This document shows positions 56,589 to 64,000 of a stretch of DNA of 64,000 bases, piece by piece. Position numbers and translations under genes: made by a program. Origin of the DNA: Microbacterium sp. BLY (GTDB taxonomy: Bacteria > Actinomycetota > Actinomycetes > Actinomycetales > Microbacteriaceae); NCBI RefSeq assembly GCF_017939615.1, contig NZ_JAGKSR010000001.1:2604001-2668000 (forward strand), written 5' to 3'. The notes beneath the pieces were generated by a model. It ran no database searches. It saw only the letters and a program-made list of their open reading frames with translations, and was not told the origin of the DNA. The stretch's first letter is position 1; the number at the start of each line of letters is the position of its first letter.

Positions 56589-57809
56589 GTGACAGCTGCC
56601 TCCGCCGCCGGCATGGACAAGGCCGCCACGCTCACCTGGTTGCGCCGGATCTCCGGTGACATCGCCACGGTGACGATCAAGCGGCTGGAGGACACCCTCC
56701 CCTGGTACGCCGACATGCCACCGGCCCGCCGCTCCGCGGTCGGGCTGGTGGCGCAGGCGGGCATCACCTCGTTCATCCAGTGGTACGACGACCCCACGTC
56801 CACCCCGTGGATCGCGGCCGACATCTTCGCCGCCGCTCCCCGGGAGCTGCTGCGGAGCGTGAGCCTGCAGCAGACGCTCCAGCTCATCCGCGTGACGGTC
56901 GAGGTCACCGAGGAGCGCGTGGCCGGGAAGGGCGAGCATCTCCGCGAGGCCATCCTGCTGTACTCGCGCGATGTCGCCTTCGCGGCGGCGGACGTCTACG
57001 CCCGTGCGGCGGAAGCCCGCGGGCTGTGGGACGCCCGCCTCGAGGCACTCGTCGTCGACTCGATCCTCACCGGCGAGGCCGATGAGGAGCTGCCGAGCCG
57101 TATTGCCGCGCTCGGCTGGCACGGACACGGCGAGGTCGCCGTCCTCGTAGGGACCACGCCCCCGCAGTTCGATGTCGACCTGGTGCGCCGCACCGCGCGG
57201 AAGCTCGCGGTCGACGTCCTCATCGGCGTGCAGGGCTCCCGGCTCGTCCTCGTGCTCGGACGTGCCAGGGGCGAAGGCCAGGAGGGCGAGGACGAGGAGC
57301 TCGGGTTCCAGGAGATCGCGACCCGTCTGGAGCCGTCGTTCGGCCCCGGCTTCGTCGTGCTGGGGCCGGAGGTCGCCGCCCTCGTCGACGCCAGCCAGAG
57401 CGCCCGTGCTGCGCTTGCGGGATTCGCCGTCGCCCGCGCCTGGCGGGGCGCACCGCGTCCCGTCGAGGCGGATGATCTGCTCCCCGAGCGCGCCCTCGCC
57501 GGTGACCCGCTCGCGAAGCAGACCCTCATCGAGCGCATCTACCGCCCGCTGCAGTCCCACTCGACCGATCTCGTCACGACGCTGTGGAGCTACCTCGACA
57601 ACGGCCGTTCCCTCGAGGCCACGGCCAGGGAGCTCTTCGTGCACCCGAACACGGTCCGCTACCGCCTGAAGCGCGTCAGCGAGGTCATCGGCTGGGATGC
57701 GACGGGGCCGCGTGAGGCCCTCATCCTCCAGACCGCCCTGATCCTCGGCTCCATCGGAGCCGCGGATCAGGTGCGCCGTCGCCCGTCGGTGCGCCGCCCC
57801 CCGCGGTGA
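56589..57809 (+). CDS. fasR: PucR-type transcriptional regulator FasR
   Basis: 406 aa. The middle is a CdaR/GGDEF-like domain (about 165-290, EVAVLVGTTPPQFDVDLVRR and VQGSRLVLVLGRARG), and the C-terminal PucR HTH reads TLWSYLDNGRSLEATARELFVHPNTVRYRLKRVSEVIGWD. A PucR-like regulator directly upstream of fabD is FasR in Streptomyces, an activator of the fab operon. GTG start 7 bases after aceE, so it is likely co-transcribed with it. Confidence 0.88.
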   Translation: MTAASAAGMDKAATLTWLRRISGDIATVTIKRLEDTLPWYADMPPARRSAVGLVAQAGITSFIQWYDDPTSTPWIAADIFAAAPRELLRSVSLQQTLQLIRVTVEVTEERVAGKGEHLREAILLYSRDVAFAAADVYARAAEARGLWDARLEALVVDSILTGEADEELPSRIAALGWHGHGEVAVLVGTTPPQFDVDLVRRTARKLAVDVLIGVQGSRLVLVLGRARGEGQEGEDEELGFQEIATRLEPSFGPGFVVLGPEVAALVDASQSARAALAGFAVARAWRGAPRPVEADDLLPERALAGDPLAKQTLIERIYRPLQSHSTDLVTTLWSYLDNGRSLEATARELFVHPNTVRYRLKRVSEVIGWDATGPREALILQTALILGSIGAADQVRRRPSVRRPPR

Positions 57810-57835
57810 TCCGCCGGCGCCCTCTGTGCGCCACA

Positions 57836-57860
57836 CACAAGGGTTTCGCGCAATCTTGTG
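57836..57860 (+). promoter_or_regulatory. Candidate FasR operator before fabD
   Basis: CACAAG at 57836-57841 and CTTGTG at 57855-57860 form an inverted repeat with a 13-base spacer, upstream of a CAGACT -10-like box (57895-57900). Position fits an activator site. Consensus of FasR sites is not known to me, so this is tentative. Confidence 0.45.
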
Positions 57861-57905
57861 ATGGATCATCCACCGTTCTGGCGTGATCGTTGGCAGACTG
57901 GGTGG

Positions 57906-58826
57906 GTGATTGTCGTCGTCTGCCCTGGACAGGGCTCGCAGACCCCCGGATTCCTCGCCCCCTGGCTCGAGCTCGACGGAGTGGAGGAGCGACTGGCCGC
58001 CTACTCGGAGGCCGCGGAGGTCGATCTCCGCGCCCACGGCACCGAGTCGGACGCGGACACCATCCGCGACACCCGTGTCGCGCAGCCGCTCATCGTCGCC
58101 GCCTCGCTTCTCGCGGGCGACGCCCTGGTGGCGGCCGCGGGCCGTCGCGCGGACGGCCTCGCCGGGCACTCGGTCGGCGAGATCGCCGCACTGGTGGGCA
58201 GCGGTGTCATCGACGCCACGACCGGCATGCGCCTCGTCGGCATCCGCGGACGGGCGATGGCCGACGCGGCCGCGCAGACCCCGACCGGGATGAGCGCGGT
58301 GCTCGGCGGCGACGAGGAGACTCTTCTCGCCCGCCTCGCCGAGCTCGGCCTCGCGCCGGCGAACTTCAACGGCGGCGGGCAGATCGTCGTCGCGGGTCCT
58401 CTCCCGGCCCTCGCCGCCCTCGCCGACGAGCCCGTCAAGGGCACCCGTGTGGTCCCGCTCCAGGTCGCCGGAGCCTTCCACACCGACTACATGGCTCCGG
58501 CTGTGGCCGCGCTCCGCGACGCCGTCGCCGACGTACGACCCCACGACCCCGAGATCACCCTCTGGACCAACCGCGACGGGTCCGCCGTCGCCGACGGCGG
58601 GACTGCACTCGACTACCTCGTCGACCAGGTCTCCTCCCCCGTCCGCTGGGATCTCTGCATGGCCTCCTTCGCTGACGCCGGCGTGACCGGCGTGATCGAA
58701 CTCGCCCCCGCCGGTGCCCTCGTCGGCCTCGCCAAGCGCGGCCTCCGCGGCGTGCCGAGCGTCGCCGTCAAGACCCCCGAAGACCTCGATGCCGCCGTCG
58801 CGCTGCTGAACGGAGAAGCCGCATGA
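57906..58826 (+). CDS. fabD: Malonyl-CoA:ACP transacylase
   Basis: 306 aa. Moves malonyl from CoA to ACP for FAS II. The Ser-His-type active site GHSVGEIAALVG (Ser89), the opening CPGQGSQTPGF, and AGAFHTDYMAPAV with the catalytic His are present. The GTG start at 57906 is 6 bases after CAGACT, so it could be leaderless; the frame is open upstream without homology. Operon fabD-fabH-acpP-fabF. Confidence 0.95.
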   Translation: MIVVVCPGQGSQTPGFLAPWLELDGVEERLAAYSEAAEVDLRAHGTESDADTIRDTRVAQPLIVAASLLAGDALVAAAGRRADGLAGHSVGEIAALVGSGVIDATTGMRLVGIRGRAMADAAAQTPTGMSAVLGGDEETLLARLAELGLAPANFNGGGQIVVAGPLPALAALADEPVKGTRVVPLQVAGAFHTDYMAPAVAALRDAVADVRPHDPEITLWTNRDGSAVADGGTALDYLVDQVSSPVRWDLCMASFADAGVTGVIELAPAGALVGLAKRGLRGVPSVAVKTPEDLDAAVALLNGEAA

Positions 58827-59824
58827 CCGCCTCGCTCGCCCAGATCGCCGGGCCCGCCTACACCCGTATCTACGCCTTCGGTGCCGCGCGCGGCGAGAAC
58901 GCCGTCCCGAACGAAGACCTCGTCGGACCGATCGACTCCAGTGACGAGTGGATCCGTCAGCGCACCGGCATCATCACCCGGGTGCGTGCCGACAAGGAGA
59001 CCGACGCGATCGATCTCGCCGCCGACGCCGCCGCCGAGGCGATCGAGAAGTCCGGAGTCGCGGCCGACCAGGTCGATCTCGTCATCGTCGCGACGATCAG
59101 CAATCCGAAGCAGACGCCGTCCGTGTCGGCGATCGTCGCCGACCGCGTCGGCGCCAACCCGGCCGCGGCCTACGACATCAACGCCGCCTGCGCCGGCTAC
59201 GCCTACGCCGTCGCACAGGCCGATGCCCTCATCAAGGCCGGTGCCGCCCGCTACGCCCTCGTCATCGGCACGGAGAAGCTGTCCGACGTGGTCGACCCGA
59301 CCGACCGCAGCATCTCGTTCCTCCTCGGCGACGGCGCCGGCGCGGCGCTCATCGGTCCGAGCGACACGCCCGGAATCGCGCCGGCCGTCTGGGGCAGCGA
59401 CGGGTCCAAGGCGGACGCCGTCGGCATGAACGGCACCCTCACCGACTTCCGCGACGGCGTGGTGCCGTGGCCGACGCTCCGCCAGGAGGGCCCGACGGTC
59501 TTCCGCTGGGCCGTCTGGGAGATGGCGAAGGTCGCACGCGAGGCGCTGGAGAAGGCCGGGATCCAGGCCTCCGACCTCGCCGCCTTCATCCCCCACCAGG
59601 CGAACATGCGCATCATCGACGAGTTCGCCAAGCAGCTCGGCCTGCCGGAGACGACCGTCATCGCACGCGACATCGAGACCACCGGTAACACGTCGGCCGC
59701 CTCGATCCCGCTCGCGAGCCACCGCCTCATGGCCGAGCATCCGGAGCTCTCCGGTGGCCTCGCCCTGCAGATCGGCTTCGGCGCCGGCCTCGTCTTCGCC
59801 GCCCAGGTCGTCGTCCTCCCCTGA
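58823..59824 (+). CDS. fabH: 3-oxoacyl-ACP synthase III
   Basis: 333 aa. Starts fatty-acid chains by condensing acyl-CoA with malonyl-ACP. Catalytic triad: Cys123 in INAACAGYAYAV, His in IPHQANMRI and Asn in TTGNTSAAS. ATGA overlap with fabD. The branched-chain primer preference usual in this group cannot be read from sequence. Confidence 0.95.
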   Translation: MTASLAQIAGPAYTRIYAFGAARGENAVPNEDLVGPIDSSDEWIRQRTGIITRVRADKETDAIDLAADAAAEAIEKSGVAADQVDLVIVATISNPKQTPSVSAIVADRVGANPAAAYDINAACAGYAYAVAQADALIKAGAARYALVIGTEKLSDVVDPTDRSISFLLGDGAGAALIGPSDTPGIAPAVWGSDGSKADAVGMNGTLTDFRDGVVPWPTLRQEGPTVFRWAVWEMAKVAREALEKAGIQASDLAAFIPHQANMRIIDEFAKQLGLPETTVIARDIETTGNTSAASIPLASHRLMAEHPELSGGLALQIGFGAGLVFAAQVVVLP

Positions 59825-59842
59825 AGACGCGCCGACCTTCCC

Positions 59843-59848
59843 TAGACT
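59843..59848 (+). promoter_or_regulatory. Putative internal -10 box for acpP
   Basis: TAGACT in the fabH-acpP gap, 45 bases before the acpP start, which has an AGAGGAAGA ribosome-binding site. It would allow extra acpP transcription. Confidence 0.45.
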
Positions 59849-59893
59849 GTTCCACGGTTCCGAATACAACCCGTAAGAAAGAGGAAGACCACC

Positions 59894-60142
59894 ATGGCTT
59901 TCACCAACGATGAGGTCCTCGCCGGCCTCGCAGAGCTGATCACCGACGAGACCGGCATCAACGCCAGCGAGGTCGCCCTGGAGAAGTCGTTCACGGACGA
60001 CCTCGACATCGACTCGATCTCGATGATGACGATCGTCGTCAACGCCGAGGAGAAGTTCGGCGTCACCATCCCCGACGACGAGGTCAAGAACCTGAAGACC
60101 GTCGGCGACGCCGTCAACTTCATCGTCGCGGGCCAGGAGTAA
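59894..60142 (+). CDS. acpP: Acyl carrier protein
   Basis: 82 aa acidic helical protein. The 4'-phosphopantetheine serine is Ser41 in DLDIDSISMMTIV, with Ile where DSL is usual. It carries the growing acyl chain in FAS II. Followed by a stable hairpin. Confidence 0.96.
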   Translation: MAFTNDEVLAGLAELITDETGINASEVALEKSFTDDLDIDSISMMTIVVNAEEKFGVTIPDDEVKNLKTVGDAVNFIVAGQE

Positions 60143-60150
60143 TCCCGGCA

Positions 60151-60185
60151 GGATGCCACCCTCGCACCTGCGAGGTGTGGCATCC
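60151..60185 (+). terminator. Hairpin between acpP and fabF
   Basis: GGATGCCAC+CCTCGC pairs with GCGAGG+GTGGCATCC around an ACCT loop with one bulged T (15 bp). It lies inside the operon 9 bases after acpP. It could act as a partial terminator or mRNA stabiliser, keeping acpP mRNA above fabF. Confidence 0.65.
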
Positions 60186-60238
60186 TCCGGCCCTGCCCAT
60201 CCCCCGCACGAACTCGTTTCGACAAGGAACCACACCCC

Positions 60239-61477
60239 ATGACCAAGCGCATCGTCGTCACCGGCATCGGCGCCACCTCCGCCATCGGCGGGACGGCTCC
60301 GGAGAACTGGACCAATCTGCTCGCCGGTGCCTCCGGCGCCCGCACGATCGAACACGACTGGGTGCAGGAACACGACCTGCCCGTCACGTTCGCCGCCTCC
60401 GCGATCGTCCGCCCCGAAGAGGTCCTGCCGCGCCACGAGGCGAAGCGTCTCGATCCCTCCTCGCAGTTCGCGCTCATCGCGGCCCGCGAGGCCTGGGAGG
60501 ACGCCGGATCGCCCGAGGTCGCCCCGGAGCGCCTGGGTGTCGACTTCGCGACCGGCATCGGCGGCCTGTGGACCCTGCTCGACGCCTGGGACACGCTGCG
60601 CGAGAAGGGCCCCCGCCGCGTCATGCCGCTGACAGTGCCGATGCTGATGCCGAACGCGGCCGCCGGCAACCTGTCGCTGCAGTTCGAGGCCCGCGCCTAT
60701 GCGCAGACCGTGGTGAGCGCGTGCGCCTCCAGCACCGAATCCATCATCCACGCCTTCCACCACCTGCAGGAGGGCCTGGCCGACGTCGTCATCGCCGGTG
60801 GCACCGAGTCGGCGATCCACCCGATCACCATGGCCGCCTTCGCCTCCGCGCAGGCGCTGTCGCGCCGCAACGACGACCCGGCGCACGCGTCCCGGCCCGG
60901 GGCGATCGACCGCGACGGCTTCGTCATGGGCGAGGGCGCCGCGGCTCTCATCCTCGAGACGGAGGAGCACGCCAAGGCCCGCGGTGCCAAGATCTACGGC
61001 TACGTCCTCGGCGGCGGTGTGACGGCCGACGCCTACCACATCACCGGCAACGACCCCGAGGGCAAGGGGGCGGCGCGCGCCGTCGTCCAGGCGCTCGAAG
61101 AGGCCGGGATCACTCCCGAGCAGGTCACGCACATCAACGCGCACGCGACCTCGACCCCGGTCGGCGACCCGAACGAGTACGTCGCGCTCAAGAACGTCTT
61201 CGGCGACAGGATCGACGAGATCCCCGTCTCGGCCACGAAGGCGTCCACCGGACACCTGCTGGGCGGCACCGGGGCGCTGGAGGCCATCTTCTCGATCCTC
61301 GCTCTCCGCGACCGCGTGGCACCCCCGACCATCAACATGACCGAGCCCGACCCGGAGGTGCCGTTCCGTCTCTCCGGCGAGCCGGCTCCGCTCGGTGACG
61401 GCCCGCAGATCGCGATCAGCAACTCGTTCGGCTTCGGCGGCCACAACGCGGTGCTCGTGCTCGGCGGAGTCGACTGA
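60239..61477 (+). CDS. fabF: 3-oxoacyl-ACP synthase II
   Basis: 412 aa elongating ketosynthase. Active-site Cys162 in VVSACASSTESI, His residues in INAHATSTPVGD and KASTGHLLGGTG, and the closing NSFGFGGHNAVLVLG. AAGGA upstream of the ATG. Last FAS II gene here; DUF3145 normally follows in actinobacteria and is found further on. Confidence 0.96.
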   Translation: MTKRIVVTGIGATSAIGGTAPENWTNLLAGASGARTIEHDWVQEHDLPVTFAASAIVRPEEVLPRHEAKRLDPSSQFALIAAREAWEDAGSPEVAPERLGVDFATGIGGLWTLLDAWDTLREKGPRRVMPLTVPMLMPNAAAGNLSLQFEARAYAQTVVSACASSTESIIHAFHHLQEGLADVVIAGGTESAIHPITMAAFASAQALSRRNDDPAHASRPGAIDRDGFVMGEGAAALILETEEHAKARGAKIYGYVLGGGVTADAYHITGNDPEGKGAARAVVQALEEAGITPEQVTHINAHATSTPVGDPNEYVALKNVFGDRIDEIPVSATKASTGHLLGGTGALEAIFSILALRDRVAPPTINMTEPDPEVPFRLSGEPAPLGDGPQIAISNSFGFGGHNAVLVLGGVD

Positions 61478-61496
61478 CCGACGCGGTACGCCGCAA

Positions 61497-61529
61497 GAAG
61501 GCCCCCGGGACGCGGTCCCGGGGGCCTTC
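61497..61529 (+). terminator. Terminator of the fab operon
   Basis: Perfect 15-bp stem GAAGGCCCCCGGGAC/GTCCCGGGGGCCTTC with a GCG loop, 20 bases after the fabF stop. Confidence 0.88.
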
Positions 61530-61555
61530 CTCGTGCGCGGCGCGGGTCGCGCTCG

Positions 61556-61575
61556 CCCTTCGACAGGCTCAGGGA
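61556..61575. repeat. REP-like palindromic element, locus 3 (single copy)
   Basis: CCCTTCGACAGGCTCAGGGA, same core as at 17094 and 40773. On the minus strand its TCCCTGAGCC stretch supplies the TGA stop codon of yczE. Confidence 0.8.
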
Positions 61576-62246
61576 GCCAGGGGGGCGCGCGCCGACACGG
61601 CGAGACGCTGCGACCGCTCCCGGCGGCGGCGTTCGATGCGCGGGAGGAACACGCCGATCAGCGGGCCCACCCCGAAGGCGAACAGCACCGTGCCGACACC
61701 GACCGGGCCGCCGAGAAGGAAGCCGATGAGCAGGACGCTCCCCTCGATCACCGTGCGCGCCAGCCAGACCGGCCAGCCGGTCACGCGGACCAGCCCGGTC
61801 ATCAGGCCGTCGCGCGGACCGGGACCGAAGTCCGCCGCGATGTAGAGCCCGGTCGCGAAGGCCAGCAGGACGAGGCCGAACAGGAACATGGGCGCGCCCA
61901 CCCACACCGACGACGGCGCCGGGAGCAGGAGGAGCGTGAGGTCGGCGAACGGGCCGATGAGCAGGGCGTTGAGCAGCGTGCCGAGCCCGACCCGCTGGCG
62001 CAGCGGGATCCAGAGCACCAGGACCACGATCGAGATCAGCACCGTGACGACCCCGTAGCCGAGCCCCGTCCACCGGGCGACGCCGAGGGACAGGACGTCC
62101 CAGGGGGCGACGCCGATCCCTCCGCGCACCATGAACCCAAGGGCCACCCCGTAGAGGAAGAGGCCGCCCACCAGCTGCCCGAGGCGCTCGACGAGGTCAC
62201 GGCGGCTGGTCGCGGTGAAGGGAAGGAAGACGGCACGCAACAGCAT
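61569..62246 (-). CDS. yczE: YczE-type membrane protein
   Basis: 225 aa with five to six transmembrane helices: VGGLFLYGVALGFMVRGGIGVAPWDVLSLGVA, GVVTVLISIVVLVLWIPL, FLFGLVLLAFATGLYIAADFGPGPRDGLM, and VIEGSVLLIGFLLGGPVGVGTVLFAFGVGPLIGVFLP. The G-x-G-P-R-D-G-L and APWD motifs are typical of the YczE/YyaS/YitT-like family, of unknown function. It is divergent from a MocR regulator, the known yczE-yczR pairing. The last codons and stop fall in a REP-like element. ATG 62246 is preceded directly by GGAGGG, so a TTG two codons later is an alternative. Confidence 0.88.
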   Translation of the reverse strand: MLLRAVFLPFTATSRRDLVERLGQLVGGLFLYGVALGFMVRGGIGVAPWDVLSLGVARWTGLGYGVVTVLISIVVLVLWIPLRQRVGLGTLLNALLIGPFADLTLLLLPAPSSVWVGAPMFLFGLVLLAFATGLYIAADFGPGPRDGLMTGLVRVTGWPVWLARTVIEGSVLLIGFLLGGPVGVGTVLFAFGVGPLIGVFLPRIERRRRERSQRLAVSARAPLAP

Positions 62247-62296
62247 CCCTCCATCGTGGCCTGCGAGCCGCGTGGCCGAGGAGGACCAGTGCAGGA

Positions 62297-62325
62297 AAAG
62301 TGGCCTGCGCATCCGAGGCCACTTT
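62297..62325. promoter_or_regulatory. Inverted repeat operator between yczE and yczR
   Basis: AAAGTGGCCT (62297-62306) and AGGCCACTTT (62316-62325) are perfect complements 9 bases apart. The site lies between the divergent pair, 17 bases before yczR. AAAGTGG-type boxes fit MocR binding sites of the YczR group as I recall them. Confidence 0.75.
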
Positions 62326-62341
62326 GCGGCAGGCTGGACGC

Positions 62342-63745
62342 ATGTCCTCACGACTCGTCACGCAGCTCGGCACGCAGGAGCACGGCGACGCCTCGGCGTC
62401 CGGCCTCGCCGACCGCATCCGGGCACTGATCCTCGACGGCCGGCTCACCGTTGGCGAGCGTCTCCCGAGCGAGCGTGCCCTCGCGCTCGAGCTGCGGCGC
62501 TCCCGCTCCACGATCACCCGCGCCTACGGCCTGCTGGAGGCCGGAGGCTACGTATCCCGACGCCAGGGCGGCAGCACCCGCGTCACCCTCCCGCACGGAC
62601 CCGTCGTCGCCGGCCACGACCGGGACGACGATGCGATCGACCTGTCCATCGCCTCAATGGACTCGACCCCCGGCCTGTACGACGCCACCGTCCGGTCGCT
62701 CCCCCGACTGGCCGCCCTCCGCGGCACCAGCGGCTACTCCCTGCAGGGGCTCCCCGAGCTGCGTGCCGCCGTCGCCCGGCGGTTCACCGAACGAGGGGCG
62801 CCGACCACGGCGGAGGAGATCATGATCACGTCCGGCGCGCTCAACGCCGTGAACCTGATCCTGACGGCGATCGGCCGCCGCGGCGAGCGGGTGCTCGTCG
62901 AGCAGCCGACGTTCCCGCACGCCCTCGAAGCCCTGCACCGTCACGGATACCGCCTGCTGCCGACCCCGGTCGACACCGACGGCTGGGACGTCCGCCACCT
63001 CACCGACACGCTGCTGTCGGCCCGGCCGCACGTCGCGTACCTCATCCCCGATTTCCACAACCCCACCGGCGCGACCCTGCCGGACGGGGAGCGCTCCCGG
63101 GTCGCCACGACGGCCCGGAACACCGGCACGCACCTGATCGTGGACGAGACGACGGCGGAGCTGGACATCGACCGTGGCGCCGCACCGACGCCCCTCGCTG
63201 CGCACGGCCCCGGCGTCATCACCGTCGGGTCGATGTCGAAGATCGCGTGGGGCGGCATGCGCATCGGCTGGATCCGCGCCGAGCGGTCGATCATCGCCCG
63301 CCTCCTGGCCGTCCGCCCCTCCTTCGAACTGGGGACGGCACTGCTGGAGCAGTGCATCGCGGTGGAGCTGCTCGACGACGTCCCGGCGCTGACCCGGCAC
63401 GTCCGGCGGCGTCTCACCGCAGGGCGGGAAGCGGTGGCAGAGGGGATCGCGGGGATCCCGGGGATGCGGATGCCGGAGACGCCCGGCGGTCTCTCCGCCT
63501 GGATCGATCTCGGCGCTCCCCTGTCGACGACCCTGTCGCTCGCCGCGCGGGAACGAGGACTCATCCTCCCGCCCGGACCGCGCTTCACGACCGGCGGCGT
63601 GCTGGAGCGCCGCCTCCGGGTTCCGATCACACTTCCGCCCGAGCGGGCGGCGGAGGCGATGACGCGCCTGGCACACGCCTGGGCGGACGTGCGCGGCGGT
63701 GGAGTGAACGCCGTCGACGACCTCGCCCACGCCGCCGTGATCTGA
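62342..63745 (+). CDS. yczR: MocR/GntR-family regulator with aminotransferase-like domain (YczR type)
   Basis: 467 aa. GntR-type winged HTH (about 20-85): LADRIRALILDGRLTVGERLPSERALALELRRSRSTITRAYGLLEAGGY. A fold-type I aminotransferase-like domain follows, with TSGALNAVNLIL, PDFHNPTGATLP, IVDETTAELD and the PLP lysine in GSMSKIAWGGMRIGWI. Such proteins sense PLP or an amino compound and do not transaminate. Divergent from yczE with a perfect inverted repeat between, so it probably controls yczE and itself. ATG at 62342; the longer frame overlaps the operator. Confidence 0.92.
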   Translation: MSSRLVTQLGTQEHGDASASGLADRIRALILDGRLTVGERLPSERALALELRRSRSTITRAYGLLEAGGYVSRRQGGSTRVTLPHGPVVAGHDRDDDAIDLSIASMDSTPGLYDATVRSLPRLAALRGTSGYSLQGLPELRAAVARRFTERGAPTTAEEIMITSGALNAVNLILTAIGRRGERVLVEQPTFPHALEALHRHGYRLLPTPVDTDGWDVRHLTDTLLSARPHVAYLIPDFHNPTGATLPDGERSRVATTARNTGTHLIVDETTAELDIDRGAAPTPLAAHGPGVITVGSMSKIAWGGMRIGWIRAERSIIARLLAVRPSFELGTALLEQCIAVELLDDVPALTRHVRRRLTAGREAVAEGIAGIPGMRMPETPGGLSAWIDLGAPLSTTLSLAARERGLILPPGPRFTTGGVLERRLRVPITLPPERAAEAMTRLAHAWADVRGGGVNAVDDLAHAAVI

Positions 63746-63753
63746 CGGGCGCA

Positions 63754-63794
63754 GACGAAGACCCCGCCCGATCACCCGGGGCGGGGTCTTCGTC
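63754..63794. terminator. Bidirectional terminator after yczR
   Basis: Perfect 16-bp stem starting GACGAAGACCCCGCCC with a 9-base loop, between convergent genes. The 91 bases from 63795 to 63885 hold nothing recognisable. Confidence 0.85.
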
Positions 63795-63885
63795 GAGCGG
63801 AGCGGGGATTCGTCTTCTCAGCGTCCGGGAGAAATCACCGGCCTCCGATACTCACGCCTCCCGCGCTCCCGGTCTCAGCGGTCGG

Positions 63886-64000
63886 TCATCCGACCTTGTG
63901 GAGCCAGACGACGCGCGCGTCGTCGCTGGCGTGGCGGAAGGGCTCGAGCTCCTCATCCCAGGCGGAGCCCAGGGCGATGTCGAGCTCGCGCTGCAGCTCG
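63886..64000 (-). CDS. DUF3145 domain protein, C-terminal fragment (cut off by window edge)
   Basis: The last 37 codons of a gene that begins beyond the window. The visible end, ELQRELDIALGSAWDEELEP followed by FRHASDDARVVWLHKVG, matches the C-terminus of the actinobacterial DUF3145 family. That family is commonly encoded just after the fab operon, as it is here once yczE/yczR are set aside. Function unknown. Confidence 0.8.
   Translation of the reverse strand, partial: ELQRELDIALGSAWDEELEPFRHASDDARVVWLHKVG

Noticed and set aside
53099..56953. Long minus-strand open frame opposite the siderophore reductase, tRNA-Val and aceE
   Set aside because: Runs through a tRNA gene and antisense to aceE; not a protein.

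Overview
The window is a chromosomal segment of a high-GC actinobacterium, most likely a Microbacterium or close relative in Microbacteriaceae. The evidence is the GC-rich codon use, the actinobacterial DUF families (DUF3159, DUF3710, DUF3093, DUF4193, DUF4191, DUF7455, DUF3145), SepH, a GlnR-type box before glnA, a glnA2-glnE operon, a PucR-type FasR in front of a type II fatty-acid operon, and many TANNNT -10 boxes lying 6-9 nt before start codons (leaderless genes). The window is mostly core genome. I see no prophage, insertion sequence or CRISPR array. The only clearly repetitive DNA is a small palindromic REP-like element found at three loci.

Layout. 1-9.2 kb: dxs (partial), acnA with a long palindromic operator, a dut-DUF3710-DUF3159 operon, DUF3093, DUF4193, sepH and a phosphodiesterase-family protein. 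9.2-14.2 kb: convergent topoisomerase IV genes parC and parE, then a small zinc-ribbon protein. 14.2-20.3 kb: two overlapping alanine-racemase-like genes with reciprocal losses of active-site residues, a divergent ATP-grasp gene, a CofE-like gamma-glutamyl ligase overlapping the primary sigma factor gene, and a PAC2 protein. 20.4-26.6 kb: pepA, lpd, sucB-type E2 and an unrecognised membrane protein. 26.7-31.7 kb: DUF4191, a RimK ligase fused to a TrkA-C domain with a divergent RimB-like protease, RDD protein, glnA and a VOC protein. 31.8-41.3 kb: Ser/Thr kinase, AI-2E transporter, lipid kinase, glnE, glnA2, a small SPOR-like protein, ppgK and the RNase P RNA. 41.3-48.8 kb: family A polymerase, zinc-ribbon coiled coil, YchJ, aldo/keto reductase, MmyB-like regulator with SDR, L-lactate dehydrogenase and an epimerase. 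48.8-53.6 kb: iron-siderophore uptake operon behind a DtxR/IdeR box. 53.6-64 kb: tRNA-Val, aceE, fasR-fabD-fabH-acpP-fabF, yczE/yczR and DUF3145 (partial).

How the genes work together. Pyruvate dehydrogenase E1 (aceE), E2 and lpd feed acetyl-CoA to the adjacent FAS II operon and to the TCA cycle (acnA). glnA, glnA2 and glnE form the nitrogen-assimilation set, with a GlnR box on glnA. sepH, the ligases and the racemase-like pair touch division and the cell envelope.

The most interesting item is the racemase-like pair at 14251-15992. The downstream protein keeps the PLP-lysine barrel but has lost the catalytic tyrosine. The upstream, shortened protein keeps the tyrosine-bearing C-terminal domain but has lost the PLP lysine and most of the barrel. 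Because alanine racemase builds each active site from the barrel of one subunit and the C-terminal domain of the other, the two could form an obligate heterodimer with a single composite active site. This is inference from sequence. No gene-free stretch exceeds 300 bases once the RNA genes are counted.
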